Part shown: piece by piece, positions 1 through 10,672 of the stretch | How positions within the stretch are numbered: the stretch's first letter is position 1 | Layout: each line of letters starts with the position of its first letter | Origin: Roseovarius sp. | GTDB taxonomy: Bacteria; Pseudomonadota; Alphaproteobacteria; Rhodobacterales; Rhodobacteraceae | Direction of reading: 5' to 3' | NCBI GenBank assembly: GCA_002720475.1 | Contig: PBIL01000011.1 | Location: forward strand, 1 to 64,000 | Length of the DNA stretch: 64,000 nucleotides | Program-made: the position numbers and the translations under genes | Notes under the pieces: model-generated | What the model was told of the DNA's origin: nothing | Databases searched by the model: none | What the model saw: the letters and a program-made list of their open reading frames with translations, nothing else

Positions 1-15
1 TCTGCTGAGAGCGGA

Positions 16-165
16 TCAGGCATCCTGGCATTCCCACTTGATGTAGGCCTTGGTGTCCGAGGCCCGTTTTTCGTCGATCTCGACCGGCACGGCGCTGACC
101 AGGCGCAAAAGCGCGTCTTCGCCTGGAAAGACCCTGACCTTGACGGTGCGCCGCTTCAGTTCATC
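16..165 (-). pseudogene. IS256-type transposase remnant (C-terminal end)
   Basis: The last ~50 codons of a Mutator/IS256-family transposase remain, with a normal stop at 16-18. Visible landmarks are the [14 protein letters not shown] segment and the following ALLRLVSAV segment, which match the conserved C-terminal part of IS256-group transposases as I know them. The catalytic DDE residues lie upstream in such proteins and are absent here. The reading frame runs into sequence on the opposite strand that encodes an IstB-like C-terminus, so the transposase is truncated at a junction somewhere in 155-185. Non-functional. Confidence 0.6.
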
Positions 166-376
166 AGGCAGAGCGTTGCTGTTCCACCTCCTGAGCAAAC
201 TCTACGAGCGCACAAGCGTGATCATCACCACCAATCTCAGCTTCTCCGAATGGGCCCAGGTCTTCGGCGACGCGAAGATGACAACCGCGCTCTTGGACCG
301 GCTCACTCGCCGCTGCCACATTCTGGAAACCGGCAACGACAGCTACCGCTTCAAGGCCAGTTCCGAGGCCGCCTAG
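158..376 (+). pseudogene. IS21-type IstB ATPase remnant (C-terminal end)
   Basis: The C-terminal ~70 residues of an IstB-like transposition helper ATPase are recognisable: a [20 protein letters not shown] segment (the sensor region after Walker B), then the [20 protein letters not shown] segment, ending with a stop at 374-376. The N-terminal part with the Walker A motif is missing, and the frame upstream of about 155 encodes unrelated sequence antisense to the IS256-type remnant. This is a truncated insertion-sequence relic, not an expressed ATPase. Confidence 0.65.
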
Positions 377-433
377 AAGACAAGAAGGGAGACCGCTACA
401 TTGACCAGGTCATGAACAAAGACGCATACTGAG

Positions 434-489
434 GACGGGTCAAGTCTCGGTGAAAATACCGGGTCACTTCTCAGCGGAAATCAACACCT
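434..489 (+). mobile_element. Probable IS21-family right terminal sequence
   Basis: Downstream of the IstB-like stop codon are two related blocks, GGGTCAAGTCTCGGTG at 438-453 and GGGTCACTTCTCAGCGG at 461-477, followed by AAATCAACACC. Multiple short terminal repeats just outside istB are typical of IS21-family ends. I infer that the element end lies here, leaving about 70 bp before the ureG stop codon. I could not define a target-site duplication because the other end is outside the window. Confidence 0.45.
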
Positions 490-558
490 TGGTACCTGAT
501 AGCCTTGGTAAAGGCGAACACGTCGCGGTGGCGGCAGGCGCGTTCTGGTACGCGCGGC

Positions 559-1182
559 TCAGACAGCCAGGTCCAGACCGGCAATCTCGTGGATAAGCCG
601 CACGACCTCGGAAGCGCCATCGCCGTGCTTCAGGCTGGCAACCACGAAAGGGCGGCCTTGCCGGACCCGTGTCGCATCGCGGCGCATCACCTCGAGCGAC
701 GCACCGACATACGGCGCGAGATCCGACTTGTTGATCACGAGGATATCCGACCGCGTCAGCGCGGGCCCGCCCTTGCGCGGTATATCCTCGCCCCCCGCCA
801 CGTCGATCACATATACCGTAAGGTCGGCCAGTTCCGGGCTGAAGGTCGCCGACAGGTTGTCGCCGCCGGATTCGATCAGAACGATTTCCACGTCGGGATG
901 GCGCCTCTGCATCTCCGCAACGGCGGCAAGGTTGATGCTGGCATCCTCGCGGATCGCCGTATGCGGGCAGCCGCCGGTCTCGACGCCGATCACCCGGTCC
1001 GATGGCAGGATCTGCATGCGCATCAGCGCCTCCGCGTCTTCCTGCGTGTAGATGTCATTGGTGATGATCCCGATCGAGAAATCATGCTTGAGCCGCTCGG
1101 CGAGGCGGGCGGTCAGCGTCGTCTTGCCCGCCCCCACCGGGCCACCGATGCCGATCCGCAAGGGGCCGTTCATTCCGGTCAT
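559..1182 (-). CDS. ureG: Urease accessory GTPase UreG
   Basis: A SIMIBI-class GTPase that drives GTP-dependent delivery of nickel to apo-urease together with UreE, UreF and UreD, in the cytoplasm. The 207-residue product is full length. It shows the P-loop GPVGAGKTT near residue 14, the UreG nickel/zinc-binding Cys-Pro-His (GGCPHTAIR), and a NKSD guanine-specificity motif. It is the last gene of the minus-strand urease operon and its start overlaps the end of ureF by four bases (ATGA). Downstream lies the insertion-sequence relic, so no further operon gene follows. Confidence 0.97.
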   Translation of the reverse strand: MTGMNGPLRIGIGGPVGAGKTTLTARLAERLKHDFSIGIITNDIYTQEDAEALMRMQILPSDRVIGVETGGCPHTAIREDASINLAAVAEMQRRHPDVEIVLIESGGDNLSATFSPELADLTVYVIDVAGGEDIPRKGGPALTRSDILVINKSDLAPYVGASLEVMRRDATRVRQGRPFVVASLKHGDGASEVVRLIHEIAGLDLAV

Positions 1183-1823
1183 GACTGGAATATCCTCGGT
1201 TGCTGGGTTTCATGGCGCATCGCGGCGATGTCGGAGAGAAAGCAATTGGAAAAGAGGTCGGCCTCGGTCGCATGTCCGCCCTCTTCGGCAAGCCGCGCGC
1301 AGAGCGGTGCCAGGCGCGCCAGCACGTGCTGCGCCTCGGTCTGTCCCAGCGGCATCAGGCGCTGCGCAGCAGCAACCAGGTTCGAGGCGAACGCCTGAAG
1401 GTAGAGCGCGATGACCGGCCGCAGAGGAAGGTTCAGCAAGCGCGCGGCTCGACCGAGTGCTAGGGGCAACAGAAGATCGGGCAGATCCAGCGACCAGATC
1501 TCGCGCGTGACCCGCGCAAAGGCCGCCCCCTGCTGTGCGGCCTCGCGCAGACGCTCGGCCGAGGGCGCATAGGCGCGTGCGGTGTGGTCGAGAGCGCCCA
1601 GCTCATCGCCCGGCGCGGCATGGGCCAGCGCGATGTACACCGCGTCGGACCGGCCCGAACCGTCGGTCAGGATGTCGGCAAGCCAGCCCTCCAGCGTCGG
1701 CGCGTCCCGCACCCAGCCCGCCGCGACCGCCGCCTCGACCCCGTGCGACCACGCGAACGCACCCGTGGGATAGGCCGGCGAGAGCCATTGCGTCAGGATC
1801 AGCAGGGCGGAATCAGTGGGCAT
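1179..1823 (-). CDS. ureF: Urease accessory protein UreF
   Basis: UreF is the all-helical accessory protein that binds UreD and recruits UreG to the urease maturation complex. The product is 214 residues when started at the ATG at 1821-1823 (MPTDSALL), which overlaps the ureE stop by 11 bases. The frame stays open further upstream, but that would lie inside ureE, so I reject the longer start. Family features include the [17 protein letters not shown] segment near the N-terminus and a C-terminal ending close to the ureG start. It sits between ureE and ureG, as is usual. Confidence 0.95.
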   Translation of the reverse strand: MPTDSALLILTQWLSPAYPTGAFAWSHGVEAAVAAGWVRDAPTLEGWLADILTDGSGRSDAVYIALAHAAPGDELGALDHTARAYAPSAERLREAAQQGAAFARVTREIWSLDLPDLLLPLALGRAARLLNLPLRPVIALYLQAFASNLVAAAQRLMPLGQTEAQHVLARLAPLCARLAEEGGHATEADLFSNCFLSDIAAMRHETQQPRIFQS

Positions 1824-2286
1824 GGGCGGTGGCACCGTGCTCATGCGTATGGGTCCGGCCATGACCGTAGGCGCCGCCTTCGGGGGCGAAGGGCAGCTCC
1901 GCCGCGCGCAGGGTGGCCCCCTGATGCTCGAGCATGTGGGCAATGACCGGGTCATTCTGGATCAGCAGCCGATCCGCCTCGATCTGGCAGGGCGTGTGCC
2001 GGTTGCCTATATGCCAGGCCAGCCGCGCAAGATTGTCGCCCGTCACCACCAGCACCTGCTCGGCCGCCGCGCGGATCATGACGCGCAGACCGTCCTCGGT
2101 CTCGAGCGCATCGCCATCGTCAAGCGAGGTGGTCTGCACAAGGTCGACAACAAAGGCGCGCCCGGTCTCGGTGCGCAGCCGCTTGCGGCGCAGGAAGCGC
2201 GCATCGTAATCCAGCGTGCAGATCTCGGCGGGGCCGGTCCAGTGGCCTTTGCGGTGCAGGGTGCGGGCGATGGGAAGATCGGTCAT
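1813..2286 (-). CDS. ureE: Urease accessory nickel metallochaperone UreE
   Basis: UreE binds nickel and hands it to UreG during urease activation. The 157-residue protein has the expected peptide-binding N-terminal half and a metal-binding C-terminal half (GNRHTPCQIE, then HMLEHQGA). It ends in a histidine-rich tail of about 18 residues ([18 protein letters not shown]), a nickel-storage feature found in many but not all UreE proteins. It starts 9 bases downstream of ureC and overlaps ureF at its end, which supports translational coupling. Confidence 0.96.
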   Translation of the reverse strand: MTDLPIARTLHRKGHWTGPAEICTLDYDARFLRRKRLRTETGRAFVVDLVQTTSLDDGDALETEDGLRVMIRAAAEQVLVVTGDNLARLAWHIGNRHTPCQIEADRLLIQNDPVIAHMLEHQGATLRAAELPFAPEGGAYGHGRTHTHEHGATAHAH

Positions 2287-2295
2287 ATCGGGGCC

Positions 2296-4007
<1,712 letters not shown>

Positions 4008-4008
<1 letters not shown>

Positions 4009-4313
4009 CAGAGCGCCCCCATGATAACTTGGTTGAAGCCGTAGATGCGCCGCGCCCCCGCGACAGGGATCAACTGCACCTCGCGGCGTTGTCCCGGCTC
4101 GAACCGCACGGCACTGCCCGCGGCGATATCGAGCCGCCTGCCCCGCGCGGCGACGCGGTCGAACTCGAGCGCGCTGTTGGCCTCGGCAAAGTGGTAATGA
4201 CTGCCCACCTGCACCGGCCGGTCGCCGGTATTGGCCACCATGAGCGTGATCGCCTCACGCCCCGCGTTGAGGGTGATCGTCCCCGGCGCGACGATGATCT
4301 CGCCGGGGATCAT
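4008..4313 (-). CDS. ureB: Urease subunit beta
   Basis: The small structural urease subunit, 101 residues from the ATG at 4311-4313 ([11 protein letters not shown]). The frame is open about 200 bases further upstream, but the MIPGE start is typical of the family, and that upstream sequence encodes the small membrane protein and the end of ureA in other frames. Conserved family segments include [17 protein letters not shown] and RRIYGFNQ. It overlaps the upstream small gene by four bases and ureC by one. Confidence 0.96.
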
Positions 4314-4474
4314 TTGCGCCCCCGGCCGAGCGCATAGCCGCAGCCAAGCGCGAGCGCGCCCACCACCAGCAGCCACAGCGCGTCGATGCCATGGGGGTGC
4401 AGATGCGGACCGGCATGGGCGAGGACGGGACCGGCGGCAGCGCCCAACGCCAGGGCGATCAGGAAACGGGACAT
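4310..4474 (-). CDS. Small membrane protein inside the urease operon
   Basis: A 54-residue protein encoded between ureA and ureB. It starts [20 protein letters not shown], which looks like a signal peptide or first membrane segment. A histidine-containing stretch ([12 protein letters not shown]) follows, then a second hydrophobic helix and a short basic tail (GRGRK). The stop overlaps the ureB start (ATGA), so it is translationally coupled. I recognise no named family. Because it is co-transcribed with a nickel enzyme and carries clustered histidines, a role in nickel handling at the membrane is possible but is my inference. Confidence 0.7.
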   Translation of the reverse strand: MSRFLIALALGAAAGPVLAHAGPHLHPHGIDALWLLVVGALALGCGYALGRGRK

Positions 4475-4491
4475 GAGGGGGTTCCTTTCTT

Positions 4492-4794
4492 TCAGCGGAT
4501 CGGGTTGTGGACGGTGACAAGCTTGGTGCCGTCGGGAAATGTTGCCTCGACCTGCACCTCGGGAATCATCTCGGGCACGCCCTCCATGCATTGTGCGCGG
4601 CTGATGACCTGCGCGCCTGCCTCCATCATGTCGGCCACGCTGCGCCCGTCGCGCGCGCCCTCGACCACCGCATCGGTGATCAGCGCGATCGCCTCGGGAT
4701 GGTTCAGCAGCACGCCACGGGCCAGGCGCTTGCGGGCCACCTCGGCTGCCATGGCGATCAGCAGCTTGTCTTTCTCACGCGGAGTGAGGTTCAT
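4492..4794 (-). CDS. ureA: Urease subunit gamma
   Basis: A 100-residue structural subunit of urease with the standard [20 protein letters not shown] start and the conserved NHPEAIALI segment in the middle. It begins four bases after the ureD stop on the minus strand and is followed by the small membrane protein. Together with ureB and ureC it forms the (alpha-beta-gamma)3 enzyme. Confidence 0.97.
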   Translation of the reverse strand: MNLTPREKDKLLIAMAAEVARKRLARGVLLNHPEAIALITDAVVEGARDGRSVADMMEAGAQVISRAQCMEGVPEMIPEVQVEATFPDGTKLVTVHNPIR

Positions 4795-4797
4795 CGG

Positions 4798-5616
4798 TCA
4801 CAGTCTCCAGGATGCAGGAAGGTTCGATTGGCTGAGCAGGTCCAGCACCGGCAAGAGATGCCGCCGCAGGACATGGCTGTCGCTGGCGATCAGGCGCAGG
4901 GCCAGAACATCCTGGCCAAGCAGGCTTGCCCCGCCCGTGTCGCCCAGTGCCGCGCGCACCCGGTCCAGGTGCGACGCGGCGTCGGGCGCCACGTAAAGCG
5001 CGCTCGCCATGGCCACGGCGCCGCCAGCGACCGCACCCCGCGCCAGCCGCGCGGCGATATCGCCGCCGAGCCGCACCGCGTCGCGGTAAAGCGGCCGGCC
5101 CGCGCGGTTGATCGCGATCCGGTCGCGGAAGCAGCCCTCGCGCAGCGTTTCGCCCATGGCGGTCCGGCCGAAAACAACCGGCTCCACCATCAGAAGCCGC
5201 CCGGTGGCGGCGAGATCGATCCGCAGGCTCCTCTCGATCGCACAGCCATTGTAGAGGATGAGCTCCTGCGGCAACCAGTGCAGGCAGGCGTCATCGCAGA
5301 CGGTTGCCTGCGCCTGGATGCGCCCGGTCTCTCCGGGCTGCGCGCGATAGGCCCGCTCGGCGGCCTGCGTGGTCAGGCTGACATGGGTCGATGCTGCGAC
5401 CCCGGCCTCGAGCGCGAAGCGGTCGCCCCCGGTCACCCCGCCAGCCGTGTTGATCAGGATCGCCTGCAACGTGCCCTGCGAACGTGGGAAAAGCACCTTG
5501 AATGCCCCGGACTGGCGCAAGCCCGCCAGCACGCTGCGCCCCTCGAACGCCTTGGAGGACAACTCGACAGCCCCCCTGGCGCGGGGTACAGCCGATTGGG
5601 CGATACGGAATTTCAT
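4798..5616 (-). CDS. ureD: Urease accessory protein UreD
   Basis: UreD (UreH) is the scaffold that binds apo-urease and recruits UreF and UreG for nickel insertion. From the ATG at 5614-5616 (MKFRIAQSAV) it is 272 residues. A GTG at 5640 in the same frame is an alternative start, and the purine-rich GGAGG lies between the two, so the start is not certain. Family landmarks are SGAFKVLFPR, INTAGGVTGGDR and LHWLPQELILYNG. It is the first gene of the urease operon and faces away from urtA across a ~400-bp spacer. Confidence 0.94.
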   Translation of the reverse strand: MKFRIAQSAVPRARGAVELSSKAFEGRSVLAGLRQSGAFKVLFPRSQGTLQAILINTAGGVTGGDRFALEAGVAASTHVSLTTQAAERAYRAQPGETGRIQAQATVCDDACLHWLPQELILYNGCAIERSLRIDLAATGRLLMVEPVVFGRTAMGETLREGCFRDRIAINRAGRPLYRDAVRLGGDIAARLARGAVAGGAVAMASALYVAPDAASHLDRVRAALGDTGGASLLGQDVLALRLIASDSHVLRRHLLPVLDLLSQSNLPASWRL

Positions 5617-6012
5617 GAGGGTGATGACCCGCCTCCACACATGTCAGAACTCGAAGCTACCGAGCATGTGACGGGGATTTCGGCCACAAGTGCTGCAACT
5701 GCACCGCCCACGATCCCGGCGAATGCCTCAATTTCGCGCGAAGCACGGGCTTTTCGCCCATTATCTAGCCATTTATCGGCAGGCAAATGGAAAACAGCAC
5801 CCCTCCATTGATCGCCATGCTGCCATGCGGAATGGTTCCGATGCCCGCGTCCGTATCTGGAAACGATCCACGGCAATGGGGGGTGCGTGACGACCGTCTG
5901 ACTTGGACCTCAAAACGGCCGCCACACTGAATGCAACAACAGTTGCGGGGCCGATGCTATGCCTTTGCGTTCGATGACGCAATCCGCCCGGCATACCCCG
6001 CGTGGAGATAAA
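5617..6012. other. Divergent ureD/urtA spacer
   Basis: About 400 bases separate the urease and urea-transporter operons. Both operons must be transcribed outward from here. I looked for sigma-54 (GG-N10-GC type) and good sigma-70 elements and found none I would defend. No open frame here resembles a known protein. The base composition is lower in GC than in the flanking genes, in keeping with a regulatory role. Confidence 0.5.
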
Positions 6013-7296
6013 ATGATGAGACTCGACCCGAAAAACCTGATCGGCGCCACAACACTGAGCCTTATGGCGCTGCCTGTTGCGGCGCAGGACTGCCCTGTCA
6101 AAGTGGGCGTCCTGCACTCTCTCTCCGGCACTATGGCGATTTCCGAAACCACACTCAAAGACACGATGCTGATGCTGATCGACATGCAGAACGCAAAGGG
6201 CGGCGTTCTGGGCTGCCAGATCGAACCGGTCGTGGTTGACCCGGCCAGCGACTGGCCGCTCTTCGCCGAGAAGGCGCGCGAACTGCTGACCGTGCAGGAA
6301 GTCGACGTGATCTTCGGCAACTGGACCAGCGTCAGCCGCAAATCCGTCCTGCCGGTGATCGAGGAACTGAACGGCCTGCTGTTCTATCCAGTGCAATACG
6401 AGGGCGAGGAAAGCTCGAGAAACGTGTTCTACACCGGTGCCGCGCCCAACCAGCAGGCGATCCCGGCGACGGATTATTTCCTCGAGGAACTGGGCGTCGA
6501 GAAATTTGCGCTTCTGGGCACCGACTATGTCTATCCCCGCACCACCAACAACATTCTCGAAAGCTATCTGAAATCGAAGGGCATCGCCGCCGAGGATATC
6601 TTCGTGAACTACACGCCCTTCGGTCATTCCGACTGGGCCACCATCGTGGCCGATGTCGTGGCGCTCGGCGCCGATGGCAAGAAGGTCGGCGTGATCAGCA
6701 CCATCAACGGCGACGCCAATATCGGCTTCTACAAGGAATTGGCCGCCGCCGGTGTCAGCGCCGATGACATCCCGGTGGTCGCCTTCTCGGTGGGCGAGGA
6801 AGAGCTTTCGGGCCTCGATACCTCGAACCTCGTGGGGCACCTGGCCGCCTGGAACTATTTCCAGTCCGCCGACACGCCCGCCAATGCCGAATGGATCGCC
6901 GCTTGGAAAGCAAGGATGGGCGAGGATCGCGTGACCAACGACCCGATGGAGGCGCACTACATCGGCTTCAACATGTGGGTGAACGCCGTGACCGAGGCGG
7001 GCACGACCGAGGTCGATGCGGTGCGCAGCGCGATGTATGGGCAGGAATTCCCCAACCTGACCGGCGGCACGGCGGTTATGCTGCCCAACCATCACCTGTC
7101 CAAGCCTGTCCTGATCGGCGAGATCACGGCGACCGGGCAGTTCGATATCATCAGCCAGACCGAGGAAGTGCCCGGCGATGCCTGGACGGATTTCCTGCCT
7201 GAATCGGCCGTGCTCACGTCGGACTGGAAGGATCTCGGTTGTGGCATGTACAACACCGAAACGAAAACCTGCGTCCAGATGACGTCGAACTACTGA
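6013..7296 (+). CDS. urtA: Urea ABC transporter substrate-binding protein UrtA
   Basis: The periplasmic urea-binding protein of the Urt high-affinity ABC uptake system. From the ATG at 6013 it has 427 residues. The first ~25 form a signal peptide (LSLMALPVAAQD). The start is favoured because GGAG lies at 6004-6007; a second ATG follows at once. The type-1 periplasmic binding fold is evident from VKVGVLHSLSGTMAISE near the mature N-terminus, FGNWTSVSRKSVLP, and the ALLGTDYVYPRTTN hinge segment. It is the first gene of urtABCDE and divergent from the urease operon, so uptake and hydrolysis are linked. Confidence 0.96.
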   Translation: MMRLDPKNLIGATTLSLMALPVAAQDCPVKVGVLHSLSGTMAISETTLKDTMLMLIDMQNAKGGVLGCQIEPVVVDPASDWPLFAEKARELLTVQEVDVIFGNWTSVSRKSVLPVIEELNGLLFYPVQYEGEESSRNVFYTGAAPNQQAIPATDYFLEELGVEKFALLGTDYVYPRTTNNILESYLKSKGIAAEDIFVNYTPFGHSDWATIVADVVALGADGKKVGVISTINGDANIGFYKELAAAGVSADDIPVVAFSVGEEELSGLDTSNLVGHLAAWNYFQSADTPANAEWIAAWKARMGEDRVTNDPMEAHYIGFNMWVNAVTEAGTTEVDAVRSAMYGQEFPNLTGGTAVMLPNHHLSKPVLIGEITATGQFDIISQTEEVPGDAWTDFLPESAVLTSDWKDLGCGMYNTETKTCVQMTSNY

Positions 7297-7370
7297 TCGC
7301 CGGGTTGATCGCTTCCTGCCGGGGGCGGACCGCTCCCGGCACCTTCCCTCCTTCATGACAGGCCGCGCTA

Positions 7371-9317
7371 ATGCTTCGCGTTCTTCTTGCGTATCTTGCC
7401 CTGCTGTGGCTGCCCCAGGCGGCCAGCGCCCAAGACCTGCAGACCTTCCTGCAATCCCACCGGGAAGAGATCGCGAACCCGTCGCGCCAGTCGGTCGGTG
7501 CGGTGATCGACGATCTGATCGCCCTCAACCCTCCCGGCACGCCTTCTTTCCTGCAAGCCTGGCAGACCAAGGAGATCTGGATGCGCGCGCCCGATGGTCT
7601 CTTCTTCCTCGCAACCGAGACAGCGGATGACCTCTACACGCTGCGCGAAATCGCAACCGGGGCGGAAGCGGCCAGCGACGTGCCCGCCGCGACGCTGACC
7701 CAGATCAAGCCGAACGGCGGCGTCAGGGGCCTCATCGGCGAGGCGCTGGTGCGCTTCCATCTCTCGGACCATGAAATTGACCGGCGGCGCGAGGCGGTCG
7801 AGTCCATCGCACGCAGGCCGGACCCGTCGCAACTCGCCCCACTCGCCGCCGCGATCGAAAACGAACCCGACCCCGCCCTCAAGGCGCGCAAAGAGGAAGT
7901 TCTGGGCTTTCTCGAAGCACGTTTCGCAACGGACACCGAGACGCGCCGGCGCGCCATCGCGGCCATGGCCGACAGCCTCAGCATCGAGGCGCGCGCCGTG
8001 CTGAACCAGATCCTGACCAAGGAATTCGCCGTCGCGCCATCGCTGCCCGAAGACGCCAATATCGCCGCCATCCTGGTTCCCGGTGACGGACTCGACCGCG
8101 AGACCGCCTACAGGGCATTGGTGGATGCGGGTCTGGCGCAAGAACACATCACCCCCGAAATGCTCCGCGCACTGCTTGAGGCCAATATCGCGGAAGGCAT
8201 GGTCGGTGGCGTTCCCATCGGGCAATTGGACCGGCAGGCAGCCCGTGACCGGGCCTACAAGGCGCTGGTGGCGATGGGCAAGGCCCCCAGGCGCGCGACC
8301 TCCGACGATATCGAGGCCGAGTTGAAGGCCCATGTCTTCTTCGAAGCCTACAAAGAGCCCGACAACAGCATCACCGAGGCCGCGCGCAAGGCCCTCGACC
8401 GCATCGAAACCCGCGTCGCCTTCAGCCAAGCCGCCGACCTCGCGCTCGACGGCATCTCGCTGGCCTCGATCTACTTCCTCGCCGCCATCGGCCTTGCCAT
8501 CACCTTCGGCGTGATGGGCGTTATCAACATGGCGCATGGCGAGTTCATCATGATGGGCGCCTATACCGGCTATGTGGTGCAACTCTTCATCCCCGACTAC
8601 ACGCTCAGCCTCGTCGTGGCGCTGCCGCTGGCCTTCGCGGTCACCTTCGGGGCCGGGGTGGCGATGGAACGGCTGGTCATCCGCTGGCTCTATCACCGGC
8701 CGCTCGAGACCCTGCTGGCCACGTTCGGCATCTCGATCGCGCTTCAGCAACTGGCCAAGAACATCTTCGGCACGCAGGCGCGCCCCCTCACTTCTCCCGG
8801 CTGGCTCGACGGAGCCCTCGTGATGAACGACGTCATTCAGATCAGCTATATCCGGATCGCCATTTTCATTCTCGCGCTCATGTTCCTGGCCTTTCTGCTG
8901 GTGATCCTCAAACGCACGCGCCTCGGGCTCGAAGTGCGCGCGGTCACCCAGAACCCCCGGATGGCCGCCTCGATGGGCATCAACACCGACCGGATCAACA
9001 TGCTCACCTTCGGGCTCGGCTCGGGAATCGCGGGAATCGCAGGCGTGGCCATCGGGCTCTATGCCAAGGTGACCTCGGAAATGGGCGCCGACTACATCGT
9101 GCAAAGCTTCATGACCGTGGTCGTCGGCGGCGTCGGCAATGTCTGGGGCACGCTCGCGGGCGCCACCCTGATCGGCTTCCTGCAAAAAGGGATCGAATGG
9201 GTCTACCCGTCCAACACCCTGGCGGCGCAAACCTACATGATTCTCTTCATCATCCTCTTCATCCAGTTCCGGCCCAAGGGCATCGTCGCCCTCAAGGGCC
9301 GCGCCGCCGGAGACTGA
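7371..9317 (+). CDS. urtB: Urea ABC transporter permease UrtB
   Basis: An inner-membrane permease of the branched-chain-amino-acid (LivH) type. At 648 residues it is much longer than LivH because it carries a signal peptide (ending ASAQ) and a ~330-residue soluble, helix-rich N-terminal domain ahead of the membrane part. Such an extension is common in proteobacterial UrtB. The membrane domain begins near residue 365 and contains GVMGVINMAHGEFIMMGAY. The ORF starts 74 bases after urtA. A palindromic repeat element lies between its stop and urtC. Confidence 0.95.
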   Translation: MLRVLLAYLALLWLPQAASAQDLQTFLQSHREEIANPSRQSVGAVIDDLIALNPPGTPSFLQAWQTKEIWMRAPDGLFFLATETADDLYTLREIATGAEAASDVPAATLTQIKPNGGVRGLIGEALVRFHLSDHEIDRRREAVESIARRPDPSQLAPLAAAIENEPDPALKARKEEVLGFLEARFATDTETRRRAIAAMADSLSIEARAVLNQILTKEFAVAPSLPEDANIAAILVPGDGLDRETAYRALVDAGLAQEHITPEMLRALLEANIAEGMVGGVPIGQLDRQAARDRAYKALVAMGKAPRRATSDDIEAELKAHVFFEAYKEPDNSITEAARKALDRIETRVAFSQAADLALDGISLASIYFLAAIGLAITFGVMGVINMAHGEFIMMGAYTGYVVQLFIPDYTLSLVVALPLAFAVTFGAGVAMERLVIRWLYHRPLETLLATFGISIALQQLAKNIFGTQARPLTSPGWLDGALVMNDVIQISYIRIAIFILALMFLAFLLVILKRTRLGLEVRAVTQNPRMAASMGINTDRINMLTFGLGSGIAGIAGVAIGLYAKVTSEMGADYIVQSFMTVVVGGVGNVWGTLAGATLIGFLQKGIEWVYPSNTLAAQTYMILFIILFIQFRPKGIVALKGRAAGD

Positions 9318-9330
9318 ACCATGCCCTGCC

Positions 9331-9405
9331 CTTCATCCTGCCCGAAATATCCTGGGGGAGCGCGAGGGGGCAACGCCCCCTCGCCCCGGGCGACGCGCTG
9401 CGCGC
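9331..9405. repeat. GC-rich palindromic intergenic repeat, copy 1
   Basis: The spacer between urtB and urtC carries CTTCATC, then CCCGAAATATCCTGGGGGAG, then a palindrome of the form GAGGGGGC-AAC-GCCCCCTC. Related copies with the same order of parts occur at 33514, 49601 and, in reverse, near 54493, with a weaker relative at 57671. The RNA would form a stable hairpin, which could attenuate or protect the polycistronic urt mRNA. It is not a typical intrinsic terminator, as no U-tract follows. Confidence 0.6.
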
Positions 9406-9442
9406 GGCGCAATACCTCTTCCGATCGCGACGGGAACATCTC

Positions 9443-10672
9443 ATGAGACGGTCCTTCATCTCCCGACACCCATCGGTGCTGTGGTTCATCCTCTGCCTCG
9501 CGCTCTTTACCCTCTTCGTCACCGTCCTCTCCGAGGCGGCGGGCGTGGGTTATCTCTCGACCTCGTTCATCAAGACCCTGGGCAAGACTCTCTGCCTCTG
9601 CCTCGTGGCCATCGCCATGGATGTGGTCTGGGGCTATTGCGGCATCCTGAGCCTCGGGCATTTCGCCTTTTTCGGCATAGGCGGCTATGCCATCGGCATG
9701 TGGCTGATGCATGCCCGCACCGAAGCGCTCGTCGTCGAAAGCATGAGCGGCAGCGTCATCCCCCCCACCGAGGCCGAGATCGCCGCGGCGATCGCCAACC
9801 AGATCTTCGGCGTGGTGGGCGCGGCCGAGTTTCCCGCCATCTGGGCCTTCTCCCACAGCCTGCCCCTGCAACTGCTGATGGTCGTGCTGGTGCCCGGCCT
9901 TCTGGCGCTCGTCTTCGGCTGGCTCGCCTTTCGCAGCCGGGTGACAGGGGTGTACCTCTCGATCCTGACACAGGCGATGACGCTGGCGCTCTCGCTCTAT
10001 CTCTTCCAGAACGACAGCGGCCTGCGCGGCAACAACGGCCTGTCCGGCCTGCAGAACATCCCCGGATACGAGGACACGGAGCAGTCTTTGATCTCGTTGG
10101 GCTTCTTCTGGGCCTCGGCGGCGGCTCTCGCGGCAGGCTATATCCTGCTTGCCTGGGTCGTCTCGGGCAAGATGGGCAGCGTCATCCGCGGCATCCGCGA
10201 TGACGAGGTGCGCGTGCGTTTTCTCGGCTACGACGTGGAAAGCTACAAGCTCTTCGTCTTCACCCTGACGGCGGTCATCGCCGGTATCGCGGGCGCGCTC
10301 TACTATCCGCAGGCCGGTATCATCAACCCCGCCGAGATCGCCCCGATCGCCTCGGTCTACCTCGCGGTCTGGGTCGCCATAGGCGGGCGCGGGCGTCTCT
10401 ACGGCGCGGTAATCGGCGCGGCCTTCGTGTCACTCGTGGCGAGCTGGTTCACCGGCGGCGGGGCGCCCCCGATCTACCTCGGCTTCTATACCATCCAGTG
10501 GACGGATTGGTGGCTGGTAATGCTCGGCATCAGTTTCGTTGCCGTCACCCTGTTCTTTCCCAAGGGGATCGGCGGCCTTTTCGATCTGCTCGTCGGGGTA
10601 CGCGCGCCTTGGCGGATCGGCGATTACGGCCCCGACGAGGGCGCCTTGCGGCAGGAGGAGGGACGCGAATGA
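9443..10672 (+). CDS. urtC: Urea ABC transporter permease UrtC
   Basis: The second inner-membrane permease (LivM-like) of the urea transporter, 409 residues from the ATG at 9443 (MRRSFISRHP). The frame is open upstream through the repeat element and the end of urtB, but family members begin at about this point. Several hydrophobic helices surround the conserved WGYCGILSLGHFAFFGIGGY segment; AGIAGALYYPQAG and VWVAIGGRGRLYGAVIGA lie in the C-terminal half. Its stop overlaps the urtD start (ATGA). Confidence 0.95.
   Translation: MRRSFISRHPSVLWFILCLALFTLFVTVLSEAAGVGYLSTSFIKTLGKTLCLCLVAIAMDVVWGYCGILSLGHFAFFGIGGYAIGMWLMHARTEALVVESMSGSVIPPTEAEIAAAIANQIFGVVGAAEFPAIWAFSHSLPLQLLMVVLVPGLLALVFGWLAFRSRVTGVYLSILTQAMTLALSLYLFQNDSGLRGNNGLSGLQNIPGYEDTEQSLISLGFFWASAAALAAGYILLAWVVSGKMGSVIRGIRDDEVRVRFLGYDVESYKLFVFTLTAVIAGIAGALYYPQAGIINPAEIAPIASVYLAVWVAIGGRGRLYGAVIGAAFVSLVASWFTGGGAPPIYLGFYTIQWTDWWLVMLGISFVAVTLFFPKGIGGLFDLLVGVRAPWRIGDYGPDEGALRQEEGRE

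Noticed and set aside
5617-6012. Sigma-54 promoter for urea genes
   Set aside because: No TGGCAC-N5-TTGCA-like sequence with correct GG/GC spacing was found on either strand.
5773-9230. Long minus-strand open frames opposite urtA and urtB
   Set aside because: Low-complexity His/Gly/Asp-rich translations mirror the sense codons of urtA and urtB. No ribosome binding site or family match.
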